Positions 1-8,287 of a stretch of DNA of 64,000 nucleotides are shown piece by piece. The notes under the pieces are model-generated. The model was given only the letters and a program-made list of their open reading frames with translations. It was not told the DNA's origin and did not search any database. The translations under genes were made by a program, and so were the position numbers. This DNA comes from Archangium sp. (GTDB lineage Bacteria; Myxococcota; Myxococcia; Myxococcales; Myxococcaceae): contig JAUXRX010000015.1 of the NCBI GenBank assembly GCA_030681645.1, positions 306,784 through 370,783 on the forward strand, written 5' to 3'. Every line of letters begins with the position of its first letter. Position 1 is the first letter of the stretch.

Positions 1-390
1 TTCGGAAAGTCGGTGCCCGCGCCGGCGTGCAAGGCGCAGGACGGCAAGGTCGCCTGTGGCTACGACTGCGCCTCGAACAACGGACAGCTCGCCTGCGCGA
101 AGACACCGTTCGGTGTGTGCGGCGACGCGGGTGGCGCGCCGAGCTGCTTCGACCCCGACAAGGCGGTCATCTGCGCCAGGGGCACCTCGACCCCGAAGGC
201 CTCGTGCGTGCGGGTGGGTGGCGCGTTGTTCTGCGGCTACTCGTGCGCGCGGGCCGGGGACGAGGTGAACTGCGCGAAGACGCCCGACGGCACCTGCGAC
301 ACGGCCGGTCCGGGCAAGCCGGTGTGCTTCGATCCGCCGGTGCGGGGCGGGTCCAGCGCGTGTCTCGAGGCCGCGGCCGCAGGGACATGA
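1..390 (+). CDS. C-terminal part of a Cys-rich protein (cut by window edge)
   Basis: The frame is open from base 1, so the true start lies outside the window. The visible 129 residues hold two copies of a roughly 60-residue module. Each copy carries a C-G-Y-x-C motif, then L/N-x-CAKTP, then x-CFDP. The even cysteine spacing suggests disulfide-bonded extracellular modules, as in the many Cys-rich surface proteins of myxobacteria, although no family is recognised. A hairpin repeat follows the stop within a few bases. Function unknown. Confidence 0.7.
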   Translation, partial: FGKSVPAPACKAQDGKVACGYDCASNNGQLACAKTPFGVCGDAGGAPSCFDPDKAVICARGTSTPKASCVRVGGALFCGYSCARAGDEVNCAKTPDGTCDTAGPGKPVCFDPPVRGGSSACLEAAAAGT

Positions 391-393
391 ACT

Positions 394-433
394 GCCCCTC
401 ACCCCGCCCTCTCCCCGCTGCGCAGGGAGAGGG
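394..433. repeat. Dispersed hairpin repeat A, copy 1
   Basis: The element reads CCCCTCACC, then CTCTCCC-CGCTGCGCA-GGGAGAG, giving a 7 bp perfect stem with a 9-base loop. Related copies lie at 11427, 12917, 12984 and 47430, always just 3' of a stop codon. It probably acts as an RNA 3'-end stabiliser or terminator. This copy separates the Cys-rich gene from the Rieske gene. Confidence 0.75.
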
Positions 434-453
434 AGAACTTCTGAGCTGACTCC

Positions 454-1635
454 ATGAACTGGCGCACCCCACCGCACCAGCCCGATCCCCTTGCGGGGGA
501 GCGGCGCATCGACCTCGAGGCCGAGGCTGACCTCGAGCGCTGCGGCGCGCTCAAGGACTTCTGGTACGTCGCCTGCCTCTCCACCGAGCTGAAGGAGAAG
601 CAGGTGCTCTCGCGCACCATCCTCGGTACGCCGCTCGCCGTCTTCCGCGGCGCTGATGGAAGACCCGCGGCGCTGTTCGATCGCTGCCTGCACCGCAACG
701 CCCGCCTGTCCGCCGGCGACTGCTTCGACGGCAAGCTCGGCTGCCCGTACCACGGCTGGGTGTACGAGCCGTCGGGCGCGTGCGTGGAGATTCCCTCGCT
801 CGGGCCCTCCCAGGCCGGCGCGCACCTCGACGCCGACGGTCACGCGAAGGCGGGGCTGCAGCTGCGCCCCTGCGACGTGGGCAAGGTGCGCAGCTTTCAG
901 ACGAAGGAACAGGATGGCCTCATCTTCGTGCTCCTGGGTGAGACCGAACGGCGCCCCCCCTTCCGGGTGCCGAAGGCGGGCGAGCCGGGGTGGGTCGTCT
1001 ACTTCATGGTGACGCGCTTCCCGAACGGGGTGACCAACCTCGTCGAGAACTTCATGGACGTGCCGCACACGGTGTTCGTGCACAAGGGCTGGTTCCGCAA
1101 CCGCAAGCTCCGCGAGGTGCCCGCCACGGTCGACCGGCGCAACGGCGAGGTGCTCGTCACCTACCAGCAACAGCACGACGAGCTCACCGGCGCCGGCTTC
1201 CTGATGAACCCGGCCGGCGAGCCGATGACGCACACCGATCACTTCTTCATGCCCAACGTCACGCGCGTCGACTACCTCTGGGGCGCGCGCAGCGGCTACG
1301 TCATCTCGAGCCAGGTCACCCCGGTCGGCCCGCTCGAGTCGCTCGTCTTCACCTCGATCTCCTACCGCCTGCCCTTCGACGTGCCGGGCAACCTGGTGGC
1401 GCGCGGGCTGCGCCGTTTCATGAAGTGGTACACGACGCAGGTCATCACGCAGGACGTCGACATCATGCGCATTCAGCGCGAAGGCCTCACGCGCGCGAAG
1501 GGCGGCCTCGACTTCACCAGCACCGAGGCCGATCTCCTGCACGCGGACATCGAAGACGTGCGCGGGTGGCTGCGGCGCGGCGGTGAAGGCGACGGGCCCG
1601 AGCCGGCCCTGCGCCGCATCTCGTTCTGGATCTAG
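454..1635 (+). CDS. Rieske [2Fe-2S] aromatic ring-hydroxylating oxygenase
   Basis: 393-residue oxygenase alpha-subunit-type protein. The Rieske cluster ligands are visible as C78-x-H80 and C97-PYH100. The mononuclear iron site is visible as D202-VPH205-TVFVH210 inside a NFMDVPH motif, with a further Asp in the ITQDVDIM stretch near residue 335. This domain order matches the vanillate O-demethylase / pheophorbide a oxygenase branch, which takes electrons from a separate reductase; no reductase lies beside it. The substrate cannot be inferred. The stop overlaps the stop of the convergent downstream gene by 4 bases. Confidence 0.9.
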   Translation: MNWRTPPHQPDPLAGERRIDLEAEADLERCGALKDFWYVACLSTELKEKQVLSRTILGTPLAVFRGADGRPAALFDRCLHRNARLSAGDCFDGKLGCPYHGWVYEPSGACVEIPSLGPSQAGAHLDADGHAKAGLQLRPCDVGKVRSFQTKEQDGLIFVLLGETERRPPFRVPKAGEPGWVVYFMVTRFPNGVTNLVENFMDVPHTVFVHKGWFRNRKLREVPATVDRRNGEVLVTYQQQHDELTGAGFLMNPAGEPMTHTDHFFMPNVTRVDYLWGARSGYVISSQVTPVGPLESLVFTSISYRLPFDVPGNLVARGLRRFMKWYTTQVITQDVDIMRIQREGLTRAKGGLDFTSTEADLLHADIEDVRGWLRRGGEGDGPEPALRRISFWI

Positions 1636-2336
1636 AAGCGCATCAACACGCCCAGCCCGGGCCCCGCCGTGGGTACGACGAAGAACGAGACGGGCGACGG
1701 CGCTTCACCCTGGCGATAGCGCTTCCAGCCGGGAATGAGGTGCGCCGGGGAGGTGAGGATGTTGGCCTCGCCGATGGCGCTGCCCACGATGGCGTTGATG
1801 ATCGCCCCCTGCCAGTGGCCGTAGCCGAGGCCCAGCACCAGCCCGAGCCCGACGTTGAAGAGCACGTTGCCCACGTGGAGGTACCACTTGAAGCTCGACT
1901 CCTCGTTCTCCGCGCCGGCCTCGAGCATGCGCTCGCCCTCGGCGATGATCGCGCAGGTGTCCTCGGGCGTCGCCGCCCTGGCGCGGCTGGCGAACAGCGG
2001 CCCGCCTTCCAGCACCTCGGGCTTCCCGAGCAGGGTGAAGGCGAGGCCCACCCCGGTGCCCGCGGCGCCCCAGTACCAGTCCGGCTGTTCCTCACGGGGG
2101 AAGAGCGGCATCAACGCGAGCTGCGCCACGCCCAGCAAGCCGTAGCCCGCGCCCCAGGCGAGGGTCCAGGTGCGCGCGCGGCCGCTCTCTTCCTCGAGCA
2201 GCTTCGAGAGGTAGGCGAGCCTCGCCTCGTCGCTCTGCCCCGCCACGCCCCGGGGCGAAGCGTTCTTCGGCCGCGCACACTCGGCCTGCACCACCAACGA
2301 ACACGACAAGATCAGCGCAACGGCGATTCGCCTCAT
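1632..2336 (-). CDS. Exported hydrophobic protein of unknown function
   Basis: 234 residues. The ATG at 2336 was chosen because it begins a clear signal sequence (MRRIAVALILSCSLVVQ); the open frame runs further upstream but that part has no sensible composition. At least three hydrophobic segments follow, around WGAGYGLLGVAQLAL, WGAAGTGVGLAFTLLG and FNVGLGLVLGLGYG. It may be a small integral membrane or envelope protein. No family recognised. It converges on the Rieske gene with a 4-base overlap. Confidence 0.65.
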   Translation of the reverse strand: MRRIAVALILSCSLVVQAECARPKNASPRGVAGQSDEARLAYLSKLLEEESGRARTWTLAWGAGYGLLGVAQLALMPLFPREEQPDWYWGAAGTGVGLAFTLLGKPEVLEGGPLFASRARAATPEDTCAIIAEGERMLEAGAENEESSFKWYLHVGNVLFNVGLGLVLGLGYGHWQGAIINAIVGSAIGEANILTSPAHLIPGWKRYRQGEAPSPVSFFVVPTAGPGLGVLMRF

Positions 2337-2493
2337 TCCGACCCCTCCCGGCGCGCAGCATGACTGAGTCCGGTGTGGCAGGGTGCGCCAAATGAGCCGC
2401 CGCCTCGCAGTGCTCGCGCTGATCGCCACCGCCTGACCGCGCCCCTTCACCGCTCCCGAAGGAACCCGCCTTCGACCCATACCGGGCTAGACG

Positions 2494-2928
2494 TCACTCG
2501 ACGTAGCCGAGGAAGGTCCACACCACGTCATACGTCTCGGGTTTCTCCTGCTCTTCGACCGTGACGCGACCCTTCACGTCGAGCGTGAGCGCTCCAGCCG
2601 CCGCAGTGCCGGTGCCGTTCGCGTAGTTGCAGATCTCAGAGGACGCGTTGCTCTCGTACTTCGAGTCACTCTGATTCTCATCGAGCGACAGCAGTGTGTT
2701 CGACCGATCGAAGTAGAGCGGATCCGGAGCGAGGCCGCTGACGACCAGGCCGTGACTCCGGTCGTCCCGGTAGACGTAGACGACTGTCCGGGTGTCATCG
2801 AACTCGTTCACCGTGACTGTGCCCTGCTTCCAGGTGCTGGTGCGGTGACCGACATACATCTTCATCTCGCCACCGCAGGCCGACAGCAGCGAAGCGACGA
2901 CGGCAAACATCGTGATCTGGGACTTCAT
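2494..2928 (-). CDS. Small lipoprotein
   Basis: 144 residues with an N-terminal signal ending in the lipobox LLSAC-GGE, so it is predicted to be lipid-anchored in the envelope. The mature part is polar, with beta-type segments (TRTVVYVYRDD, TYDVVWTFLG), and two further Cys-containing stretches are absent, so no disulfide module is seen. No family recognised. It stands alone, with about 210 non-coding bases upstream and 157 downstream. Confidence 0.65.
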   Translation of the reverse strand: MKSQITMFAVVASLLSACGGEMKMYVGHRTSTWKQGTVTVNEFDDTRTVVYVYRDDRSHGLVVSGLAPDPLYFDRSNTLLSLDENQSDSKYESNASSEICNYANGTGTAAAGALTLDVKGRVTVEEQEKPETYDVVWTFLGYVE

Positions 2929-3138
2929 GGTGAACCTCGTTGGTAGGGAGCCGATGGGGCGGCGTGGCTCGTAGCGCCTGCGACGGGGAGCCTCTCTTCA
3001 GGGAGCGTGCCGAGAAGATCGCCACGGGTTCCTCGTGGTTGGGTCGTCGTCCGCGTCTCTGCCGCTGGACGGCCCGCAATGCAGAACCGCGCCGCCGGCC
3101 TCCACAGGCCAGCGACGCGGCACCTGCACCCCATCACT

Positions 3139-3960
3139 TCAGAACAGGTAGGAGTAGCCGGCGAAGACCTGGACCGTGCCAGCCCAGCTCACCTCGAAGC
3201 GCCCGGTGGAACTCCAGTTGCTCAGGACGGCGACCGAACCCGTCAGCGCAAGCTGGTGCTGACCACGGTCGCCAAGCTTGATGATCACCGGCTGCAGCAC
3301 CGGCGCGACGTAGACGAAGCCGCCGAAGCCGAGCGCGACGCCGACCTGCACGCCCGCGCCGAACGCGTAGACGTCACCGATGTTGTACTGGAAGAGGTTG
3401 TCGATGCTGCCGTTGAAGAAGCCGTCGCTGTACATCGAGAGGCCGCCGAGGTTCGCGGTGATCCGATACACGGGCCGACCGAAGTTGAACTCGAAGTGCG
3501 CCTGCACCTGCGCGCTCGGGCCGCCGTTGTTGACGCCCAGGTTCGCGCCGATGCCGAAATGAAAGCCCTCGCGGACTCCCTTCTCACCGGCCGGGGCGTC
3601 ATCGCTGACCACCTCGATGGGGCGCTCGGGCGGAGGAGGCGGCGGCGCCACCGTGCCGATCGGCGCGGGCGCGACAACAACGGGAGCCGGGGCGACGGCA
3701 ACTGCGACGGGCGGCGTCACCGCGACCGGCTGCTCAGCGACGACTTCGACCTTCTGCAGGTCGACGATGTTGGTGAACTCGATCACCGACGTACCGCGCT
3801 GACTGGCGAAGAGATATCCCTTCTGCGTCTCCGAGAGCACCCGACCCTGCCGGGTCTTGCCGTCGCGGGTGCGAATGATGATCTCGCCCTCCGGCTGAGC
3901 GAGGGCGAGGGAAGAAACGAAGAAGGACACGGCGAAGAACGACTTGAGCAGCGAGCGCAT
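3139..3960 (-). CDS. Predicted outer-membrane beta-barrel protein
   Basis: 273 residues. The ATG at 3960 opens a signal peptide (SFFAVSFFVSSLALAQP) and is preferred over an upstream start. A short beta-rich domain (RTRDGKTRQGRVLSETQKG) is followed by a Pro/Val/Ala-rich linker and then a C-terminal region of alternating strands ending in YSYLF. The terminal aromatic residue is typical of BAM-assembled barrels. The role is unknown. Confidence 0.65.
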   Translation of the reverse strand: MRSLLKSFFAVSFFVSSLALAQPEGEIIIRTRDGKTRQGRVLSETQKGYLFASQRGTSVIEFTNIVDLQKVEVVAEQPVAVTPPVAVAVAPAPVVVAPAPIGTVAPPPPPPERPIEVVSDDAPAGEKGVREGFHFGIGANLGVNNGGPSAQVQAHFEFNFGRPVYRITANLGGLSMYSDGFFNGSIDNLFQYNIGDVYAFGAGVQVGVALGFGGFVYVAPVLQPVIIKLGDRGQHQLALTGSVAVLSNWSSTGRFEVSWAGTVQVFAGYSYLF

Positions 3961-4072
3961 GGTGGGCCTCTGGGTGCGACGGGGTGTCGCTCGCCAGTGC
4001 AGGGCACACGCCACTCGCAACCACGCGAAAGGTGAGCCCAGAGAAGGCGCTCACCGTTCACGGCCAGAGACT

Positions 4073-4747
4073 TCAGGGGATGACAGGCGGCGCAGTGCAG
4101 ACGCCGCCATCAGCGTCGACCCGGCCGTCGATGCCCTGGGCGCAGCGCTCGGTCAGCCGCGTGCACGCCTCGGCAGGCAGCGTCGCGCAGGTCGCGGTCG
4201 CATCGGCACACGCCGCGTCGAAGGCTGCACGGAAGGCCTCACGCACGCAGGTGCGCTCGGTCTCGACGCAGGTGGTGTCAGCAGGATCAGCGGCGAGGCA
4301 CGCGGTGAGCGCGTCGCGGCACGCCTGCACGGCGGCAGGCTCAGGGTGCGGACCCGGGCGACCGGGGCCACCATGTCCACCACGGCCACTGGGGCGCGGG
4401 CCACCAGGCGGCGGGCCGAAGGGGTGCCCCTCACCGCCGTCAGGCGGCGGAGGACGGACTCCGCCTTCGCCCATTCCCTGGCAGTGACCGCCACCTTCCC
4501 GCCGCTCGGGCGGAGGCGGCAGGCAGCCGTGCAACGTCACGCGGCACGCGTCGACGTCAGCGCCTTCCACCGCGACGCATGCGTCGAACGCCTGGCGGCA
4601 CGCGTCGGCCTGGGCGCGGAACGCACAGAAATCGGTCTGCGCGGTCTCGAGCGCCTCCGTCGTGTCCGTCACGCTCGTCAACGAATCCACGTCGCAGCCC
4701 GCGAACGCGGTCAACGACAACGTCATCACCAGTCGATTGAGTCTCAT
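4073..4747 (-). CDS. Cys-rich lipoprotein with Gly/Pro/His-rich linker
   Basis: 224 residues. The ATG at 4747 begins a signal with lipobox TAFAGC. Two helical Cys modules, each with cysteines spaced about 8-10 residues apart (ACRQAFDAC; ACRDALTAC), flank a low-complexity Gly/Pro/His/Arg linker. A third cluster near the C-terminus (CADATATCATLPAEAC) has the same spacing. The layout suggests disulfide-braced helical hairpins joined by a flexible tether on the cell surface. Function unknown. Confidence 0.6.
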   Translation of the reverse strand: MRLNRLVMTLSLTAFAGCDVDSLTSVTDTTEALETAQTDFCAFRAQADACRQAFDACVAVEGADVDACRVTLHGCLPPPPERREGGGHCQGMGEGGVRPPPPDGGEGHPFGPPPGGPRPSGRGGHGGPGRPGPHPEPAAVQACRDALTACLAADPADTTCVETERTCVREAFRAAFDAACADATATCATLPAEACTRLTERCAQGIDGRVDADGGVCTAPPVIP

Positions 4748-4817
4748 GTGTGCAGCTCCTGTTGGGAGAGGCCGTCCCCTCTCGAAGCGGCTGGTGTTCA
4801 GCACCGCGAAGAATCGA

Positions 4818-5378
4818 TCACAGGCACGGCCCTGGAAAACGCGCGGCAGGTTGCCCGCTGCGAATCGCCGCGCACGCATCGAGGCACTGGGTCATCGGCG
4901 CACCACACGCGAAGAAGTGATCGGGCATCTGTCCCAGGCAGGTCGTGGGCAACACGAAGCACGCGCCCGCGGCGACACGGCCGCACTCGTTGGGGAACAC
5001 CAGCCGCCCGCAGATCGCTCCGTCTGGACACAGCGAGGTGGTGTCGCAGGGCCGCGGGTTGAGGCACGGCCCCCGGCCCTCGCGCGCTTCGATTCCGGCG
5101 GCCCGGCGCAGGCAGTCGTTCCAGTACGTGACGCCATCGCAACCGCACTCGGGCCGCGAGTCGCCGTCGCAGAACGGAGGCCGCTGCACGCAGCGCCCCA
5201 ACGCATCGCCGCACGCGGCCTTGTCGCAGAGCTGGCCGGCCATGCACTCGCCGGTGTTCGCGCAGGAAGCGCCGACCGGCGGTTGAAAGGCGCCCGAGTC
5301 AGGAATGTCCACCACGTCGAGGTCGACGGGTTCGCAGCCCGCGAGGCCGAGCATCAGGGCGAGCAGCGCGCGCTTCAT
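4818..5378 (-). CDS. Lipoprotein with Kazal-type inhibitor-like domain
   Basis: 186 residues. The lipobox is LMLGLAGC, followed by a short linker and several Cys-rich segments. Around residues 75-95 it carries CGCDGVTYWNDC, the core Kazal signature (C-x-CDG-x-TY-x-N-x-C). A repeat-like segment, CGRLVFPNECGRVAAGAC, follows. Kazal domains are serine-protease inhibitors in animals, and bacterial lipoproteins can carry similar folds. Its ATG overlaps the stop of the upstream gene by 4 bases (ATGA), which makes it the last gene of the sigma-factor operon. Confidence 0.75.
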   Translation of the reverse strand: MKRALLALMLGLAGCEPVDLDVVDIPDSGAFQPPVGASCANTGECMAGQLCDKAACGDALGRCVQRPPFCDGDSRPECGCDGVTYWNDCLRRAAGIEAREGRGPCLNPRPCDTTSLCPDGAICGRLVFPNECGRVAAGACFVLPTTCLGQMPDHFFACGAPMTQCLDACAAIRSGQPAARFPGPCL

Positions 5379-6421
5379 GGTGAGGCCACCGTGCGCGAGA
5401 GGAGATCGAACGAGAAGCCGAGGTGCACCGCGGGCCGGGCGATCCACGGCACGAGCAGGTACTCGCGCTGGTCGGCGACGCGCGAGACGAAGCGCCGCCG
5501 CGCGGGATCGAGATCCACCACCGCGCGCAGGAAGATCGCGCTCGAGGGCGTCACCCTGAAGCGCACACCCAGCGCCGCGGTGAAGAGCGGCGCCGCGTGG
5601 AGACTCTCGGGCGTCAGCGCGTCTGCGGGCACCTCGGAGGAGCTGGTGGTCGCGATGAGCGCGTCGAGTCCTCCTCCGATGCCGAGGTCGACCTCGAAGG
5701 GCCCGAGCCGCCGGCTCACCGAGGGCAGCAGGCGCAGCGAGAGGGTCTGCAGCTGTACGTGCATCCGCACCAGCATGCCGTCGCGGCCGATCGGTCCCTG
5801 GTAGGCCACCAGCAACGAGACCTTCGGGTGCCACGGTCCATCGCCGAACGTGGCGGCCACCTCGGCTCCGCCACCCGGCACGAACGGCGCGCGGCTGTCG
5901 TAGCCGCGGCCCTGGAAGTACGCCGCGAGCGAGAGACCGAACGGGGGCAGCGGCGCGGGAGGCGGCGCTTCCACCACGGGCGTCTCGACGACGACCGGCG
6001 GAGGCTCGCTCTTGCGGCGCTCTTCCACCGAGAGCTCCTGCACGGCGGCCTGGGCGATCAGCGCCGCGGACTCCGAGACGAGCAGCGGAGGGCCACCGCG
6101 CGGCAACGACTTGCGCCGCCTCAGCACGCCGTCCTGCGCGAACACCTCGACCACGCAGGTCTCGTCGGTCCACACCACGCGTACCCGGGCGAACGACGAC
6201 TCGTCCGCGGGCGGAGGCAGGACGCCGACGAGGTGAAGTTCGAGCCGCATGGAACGGAGCCAGTCTTCGAGCGAGGTCCGGAGGGAGTCGACGTCGACGG
6301 GGCTGCCGACCGCCTCGAGCAACACCACCTTGCTCGGCTCGGCGGCGAACGCGCGCAGGCTGACCAGCACCGTCACCAGGAGCCACGACGTCGACAGCGG
6401 CTGGCGTCGGTGGGGACGCAC
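5375..6421 (-). CDS. Exported envelope protein, sigma-factor operon
   Basis: 348 residues. A GTG at 6421 lies one base after the upstream stop and opens a signal peptide (WLLVTVLVSLRAFAAEP); longer frames read into the anti-sigma gene. The N-terminal half (residues about 30-150) is a mixed domain, followed by a Pro-rich linker (PPPVVVETPVVEAPPPAPLP). The C-terminal half is beta-rich with LGFSFDLLSRT near the end, suggesting a barrel or beta-sandwich. It sits between an anti-sigma gene and a Kazal lipoprotein, so it may be an output or sensor of that regulon. No family recognised. Confidence 0.6.
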   Translation of the reverse strand: MRPHRRQPLSTSWLLVTVLVSLRAFAAEPSKVVLLEAVGSPVDVDSLRTSLEDWLRSMRLELHLVGVLPPPADESSFARVRVVWTDETCVVEVFAQDGVLRRRKSLPRGGPPLLVSESAALIAQAAVQELSVEERRKSEPPPVVVETPVVEAPPPAPLPPFGLSLAAYFQGRGYDSRAPFVPGGGAEVAATFGDGPWHPKVSLLVAYQGPIGRDGMLVRMHVQLQTLSLRLLPSVSRRLGPFEVDLGIGGGLDALIATTSSSEVPADALTPESLHAAPLFTAALGVRFRVTPSSAIFLRAVVDLDPARRRFVSRVADQREYLLVPWIARPAVHLGFSFDLLSRTVASP

Positions 6422-6422
6422 G

Positions 6423-7436
6423 TCAGGGCGAGAGCGACTCCAGGCGGGTGCGGGCGCGCGGCGCGAACACGCCAGAAGGATAGTCGCGCAGCACCGCTTC
6501 CCACGCGCTGCGCTCGTCGGCGACCCTGCCCAGGGACTGGAGGGCGATGGCGCGCGCGCCCTGCACGTCTTCGCGGAGCACCTGGTCGCTCGAGTGGAGG
6601 TACGCGTCGAAGGCGTCGAGCGCCGCTTCCGCCTCACCCCGATCGAGCAGCAGCCGCCCCAACGCAGCGTGAGAGAGCGCCGCCTCGCGCGAGCCCGGGT
6701 AGCGGCTCACCACCACGCGGAAGTCACGAATCGCCGCGGCCGTCTCGCCGCTCACGCGCGCCTGCGTGGCGCGGGCGAACAACGTGATGGCATCGGGCTC
6801 GACGGGCACCGGAGGGGTCTCCTCCCGGGCGGCGTCGAGCGGCACCGGCCGAGCGGAGTCGAGGGGCACCGGCCGATCACCCCGAGCGGAGTCGAGCGGC
6901 ACCGGCCGTTCACCCCGAGCGGAGTCGAGGGGCGCGCGCTTGGCGACCTTCGCCTCGACAGGTGGTGGAAGCGGCGCGGCCTCTTCGAGCTTCTCGAGCT
7001 CGGGGACCGGTGCAGGCTCGACCTGGGGCCGCGGCGCGGCTCGACGGAGAGCAGGCGCGGGCGGAGCCACCGGCTCGATCACCTCGCTGCGCACCGTGAA
7101 CAGCCGCGGCAACAGCCCGGTGAACCGCGCGACCGCGGCGAACGAGCCGAAGCCCATCAGCGCGATGGTCGCGGCGACCAGCAGCGGGCCCACGCGCCGG
7201 CGCCGGGGCGCCTCGGGCACGTGCTTCGCACCCGACAGCGCGCGCGCCACGAGATCGTCGAGATCCGCCGTCGAGCCGCCGACCGCGTCGAAGTCAGCGC
7301 GCACCTTGCGCTCGAAGCGGCACGTCGCGCACGAGGCGAGGTGAGCGTCGAGGCGCGCCAGCTCGTCGGCTGACGCGATGCCCTGCGTGGCCTTGTCGAA
7401 CAGCTCTTCAGGGTGAAGGTCGAGGGTTTCCATCAC
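6423..7436 (-). CDS. Transmembrane anti-sigma-like protein with zinc-finger and TPR-like C-terminus
   Basis: 337 residues. The N-terminus has the zf-HC2 anti-sigma pattern, with H-x3-C-x2-C in HLASCATC (residues about 31-38). One membrane segment (PLLVAATIALMGFGSFAAV) lies near residue 90. A Pro/Ala linker follows, containing several copies of PLDSARG that are encoded by the dispersed repeat. The C-terminal 110 residues are TPR-like helical pairs. Its ATG overlaps the sigma-factor stop (ATGA). By analogy it should hold the cognate sigma factor inactive at the membrane, while the periplasmic TPR part senses envelope state. Confidence 0.8.
   Translation of the reverse strand: MMETLDLHPEELFDKATQGIASADELARLDAHLASCATCRFERKVRADFDAVGGSTADLDDLVARALSGAKHVPEAPRRRRVGPLLVAATIALMGFGSFAAVARFTGLLPRLFTVRSEVIEPVAPPAPALRRAAPRPQVEPAPVPELEKLEEAAPLPPPVEAKVAKRAPLDSARGERPVPLDSARGDRPVPLDSARPVPLDAAREETPPVPVEPDAITLFARATQARVSGETAAAIRDFRVVVSRYPGSREAALSHAALGRLLLDRGEAEAALDAFDAYLHSSDQVLREDVQGARAIALQSLGRVADERSAWEAVLRDYPSGVFAPRARTRLESLSP
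6831..6934. repeat. Tandem copies of dispersed repeat B inside the anti-sigma gene
   Basis: Three to four tandem units of CCGAGCGGAGTCGAGGGGC plus the spacer ACCGGCC sit in frame in the linker region and encode PLDSARGDRPV-like residues. The same core in the opposite orientation occurs at 16704, 19143 and 52603. The units vary by a few bases, which fits local expansion of a captured intergenic element. Confidence 0.7.
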
Positions 7437-8026
7437 TCCACCTCCAGGGCGGCGAACAAGAGGGGATCAGCCTCGATGCGCTTCTTGAGCGAGGCCTTCG
7501 CCAGGCGCACGCGGCTGCGAACGGTGTTGAGCGGCACGCCGGTGGCCTCTGCCACTTCCTCGAGCGAGAACCCGAGCACCACCCGCAGCGCGAGCGTCTC
7601 GGCCTGCTCTTCGGGCAGCTTCTCCATCAACGAGCGCACCGCGTGACGGCGACGCTCGGCCTCGAGCGCCTCGGGCTGCGAGGGCGGCACGCCGAACCCG
7701 TCAGGCTCGATGGCGTCGTCCTGCCGCTCACCGCGAATGGCGGTGCGGCGGCGCGCCGCGAGCGCGGTGCGGGTGACGATGCGCGAGGCGAAGTGAGGCA
7801 ACGAACATTCCCCGCGGAAGTGGGGCAGCGCCTGCACCAGGCCGATGAGCGACTGCTGCACCACGTCGTCGAGGTCGGCGTGGGAGCTGCCCAGGAGCGA
7901 GCGTGAGGCGCGGATCATTCCCGGCGCGAGCTGCTTGAGGAGCTGACCGATGGCCCCCGCATCGCCCCGAATCGCCCGCTCGAGGAGGGCGTCGGGCACA
8001 TGAATGCGGGGCGAAGGCGTCGTCAC
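7433..8026 (-). CDS. RNA polymerase sigma-70 family (ECF-type) sigma factor
   Basis: 197 residues. A region 2 segment holds the DLDDVVQQSLIGLVQALPHFRG stretch, here split by DD-x-VQ. A region 4 helix-turn-helix is visible near residues 140-180 (FSLEEVAEATGVPLNTVRSRV). The length fits ECF factors. It directs RNA polymerase to a regulon controlled by the downstream anti-sigma protein. First gene of a four-gene operon; the start is divergent from the PqqD/HlyD-like gene across about 260 bases, where no promoter could be fixed by eye. Confidence 0.88.
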   Translation of the reverse strand: MTTPSPRIHVPDALLERAIRGDAGAIGQLLKQLAPGMIRASRSLLGSSHADLDDVVQQSLIGLVQALPHFRGECSLPHFASRIVTRTALAARRRTAIRGERQDDAIEPDGFGVPPSQPEALEAERRRHAVRSLMEKLPEEQAETLALRVVLGFSLEEVAEATGVPLNTVRSRVRLAKASLKKRIEADPLLFAALEVE

Positions 8027-8287
8027 GGAGAGCTGGTGTCGCGGACAGGGCGGAAGCGATCAACCGTCCTGAGGGGGTTGCGCCAACCATCTATAACCAC
8101 TGGGACTCATTCGCGCCCGGTGTCGAGGAACCAGTTGCCCTGAAACAGAATTCCCGGCTCGAGCGCACCCTTCGCGTTGGCGGGAGGTACCTTCGTCACC
8201 CACCGTCCCGCGAGGCGAGCCGGCAGACCGGGGCCCCGCGTGTCGATCACGCGTGCATCGGTGGCGAGATTGACGTCTCATCGGCCG

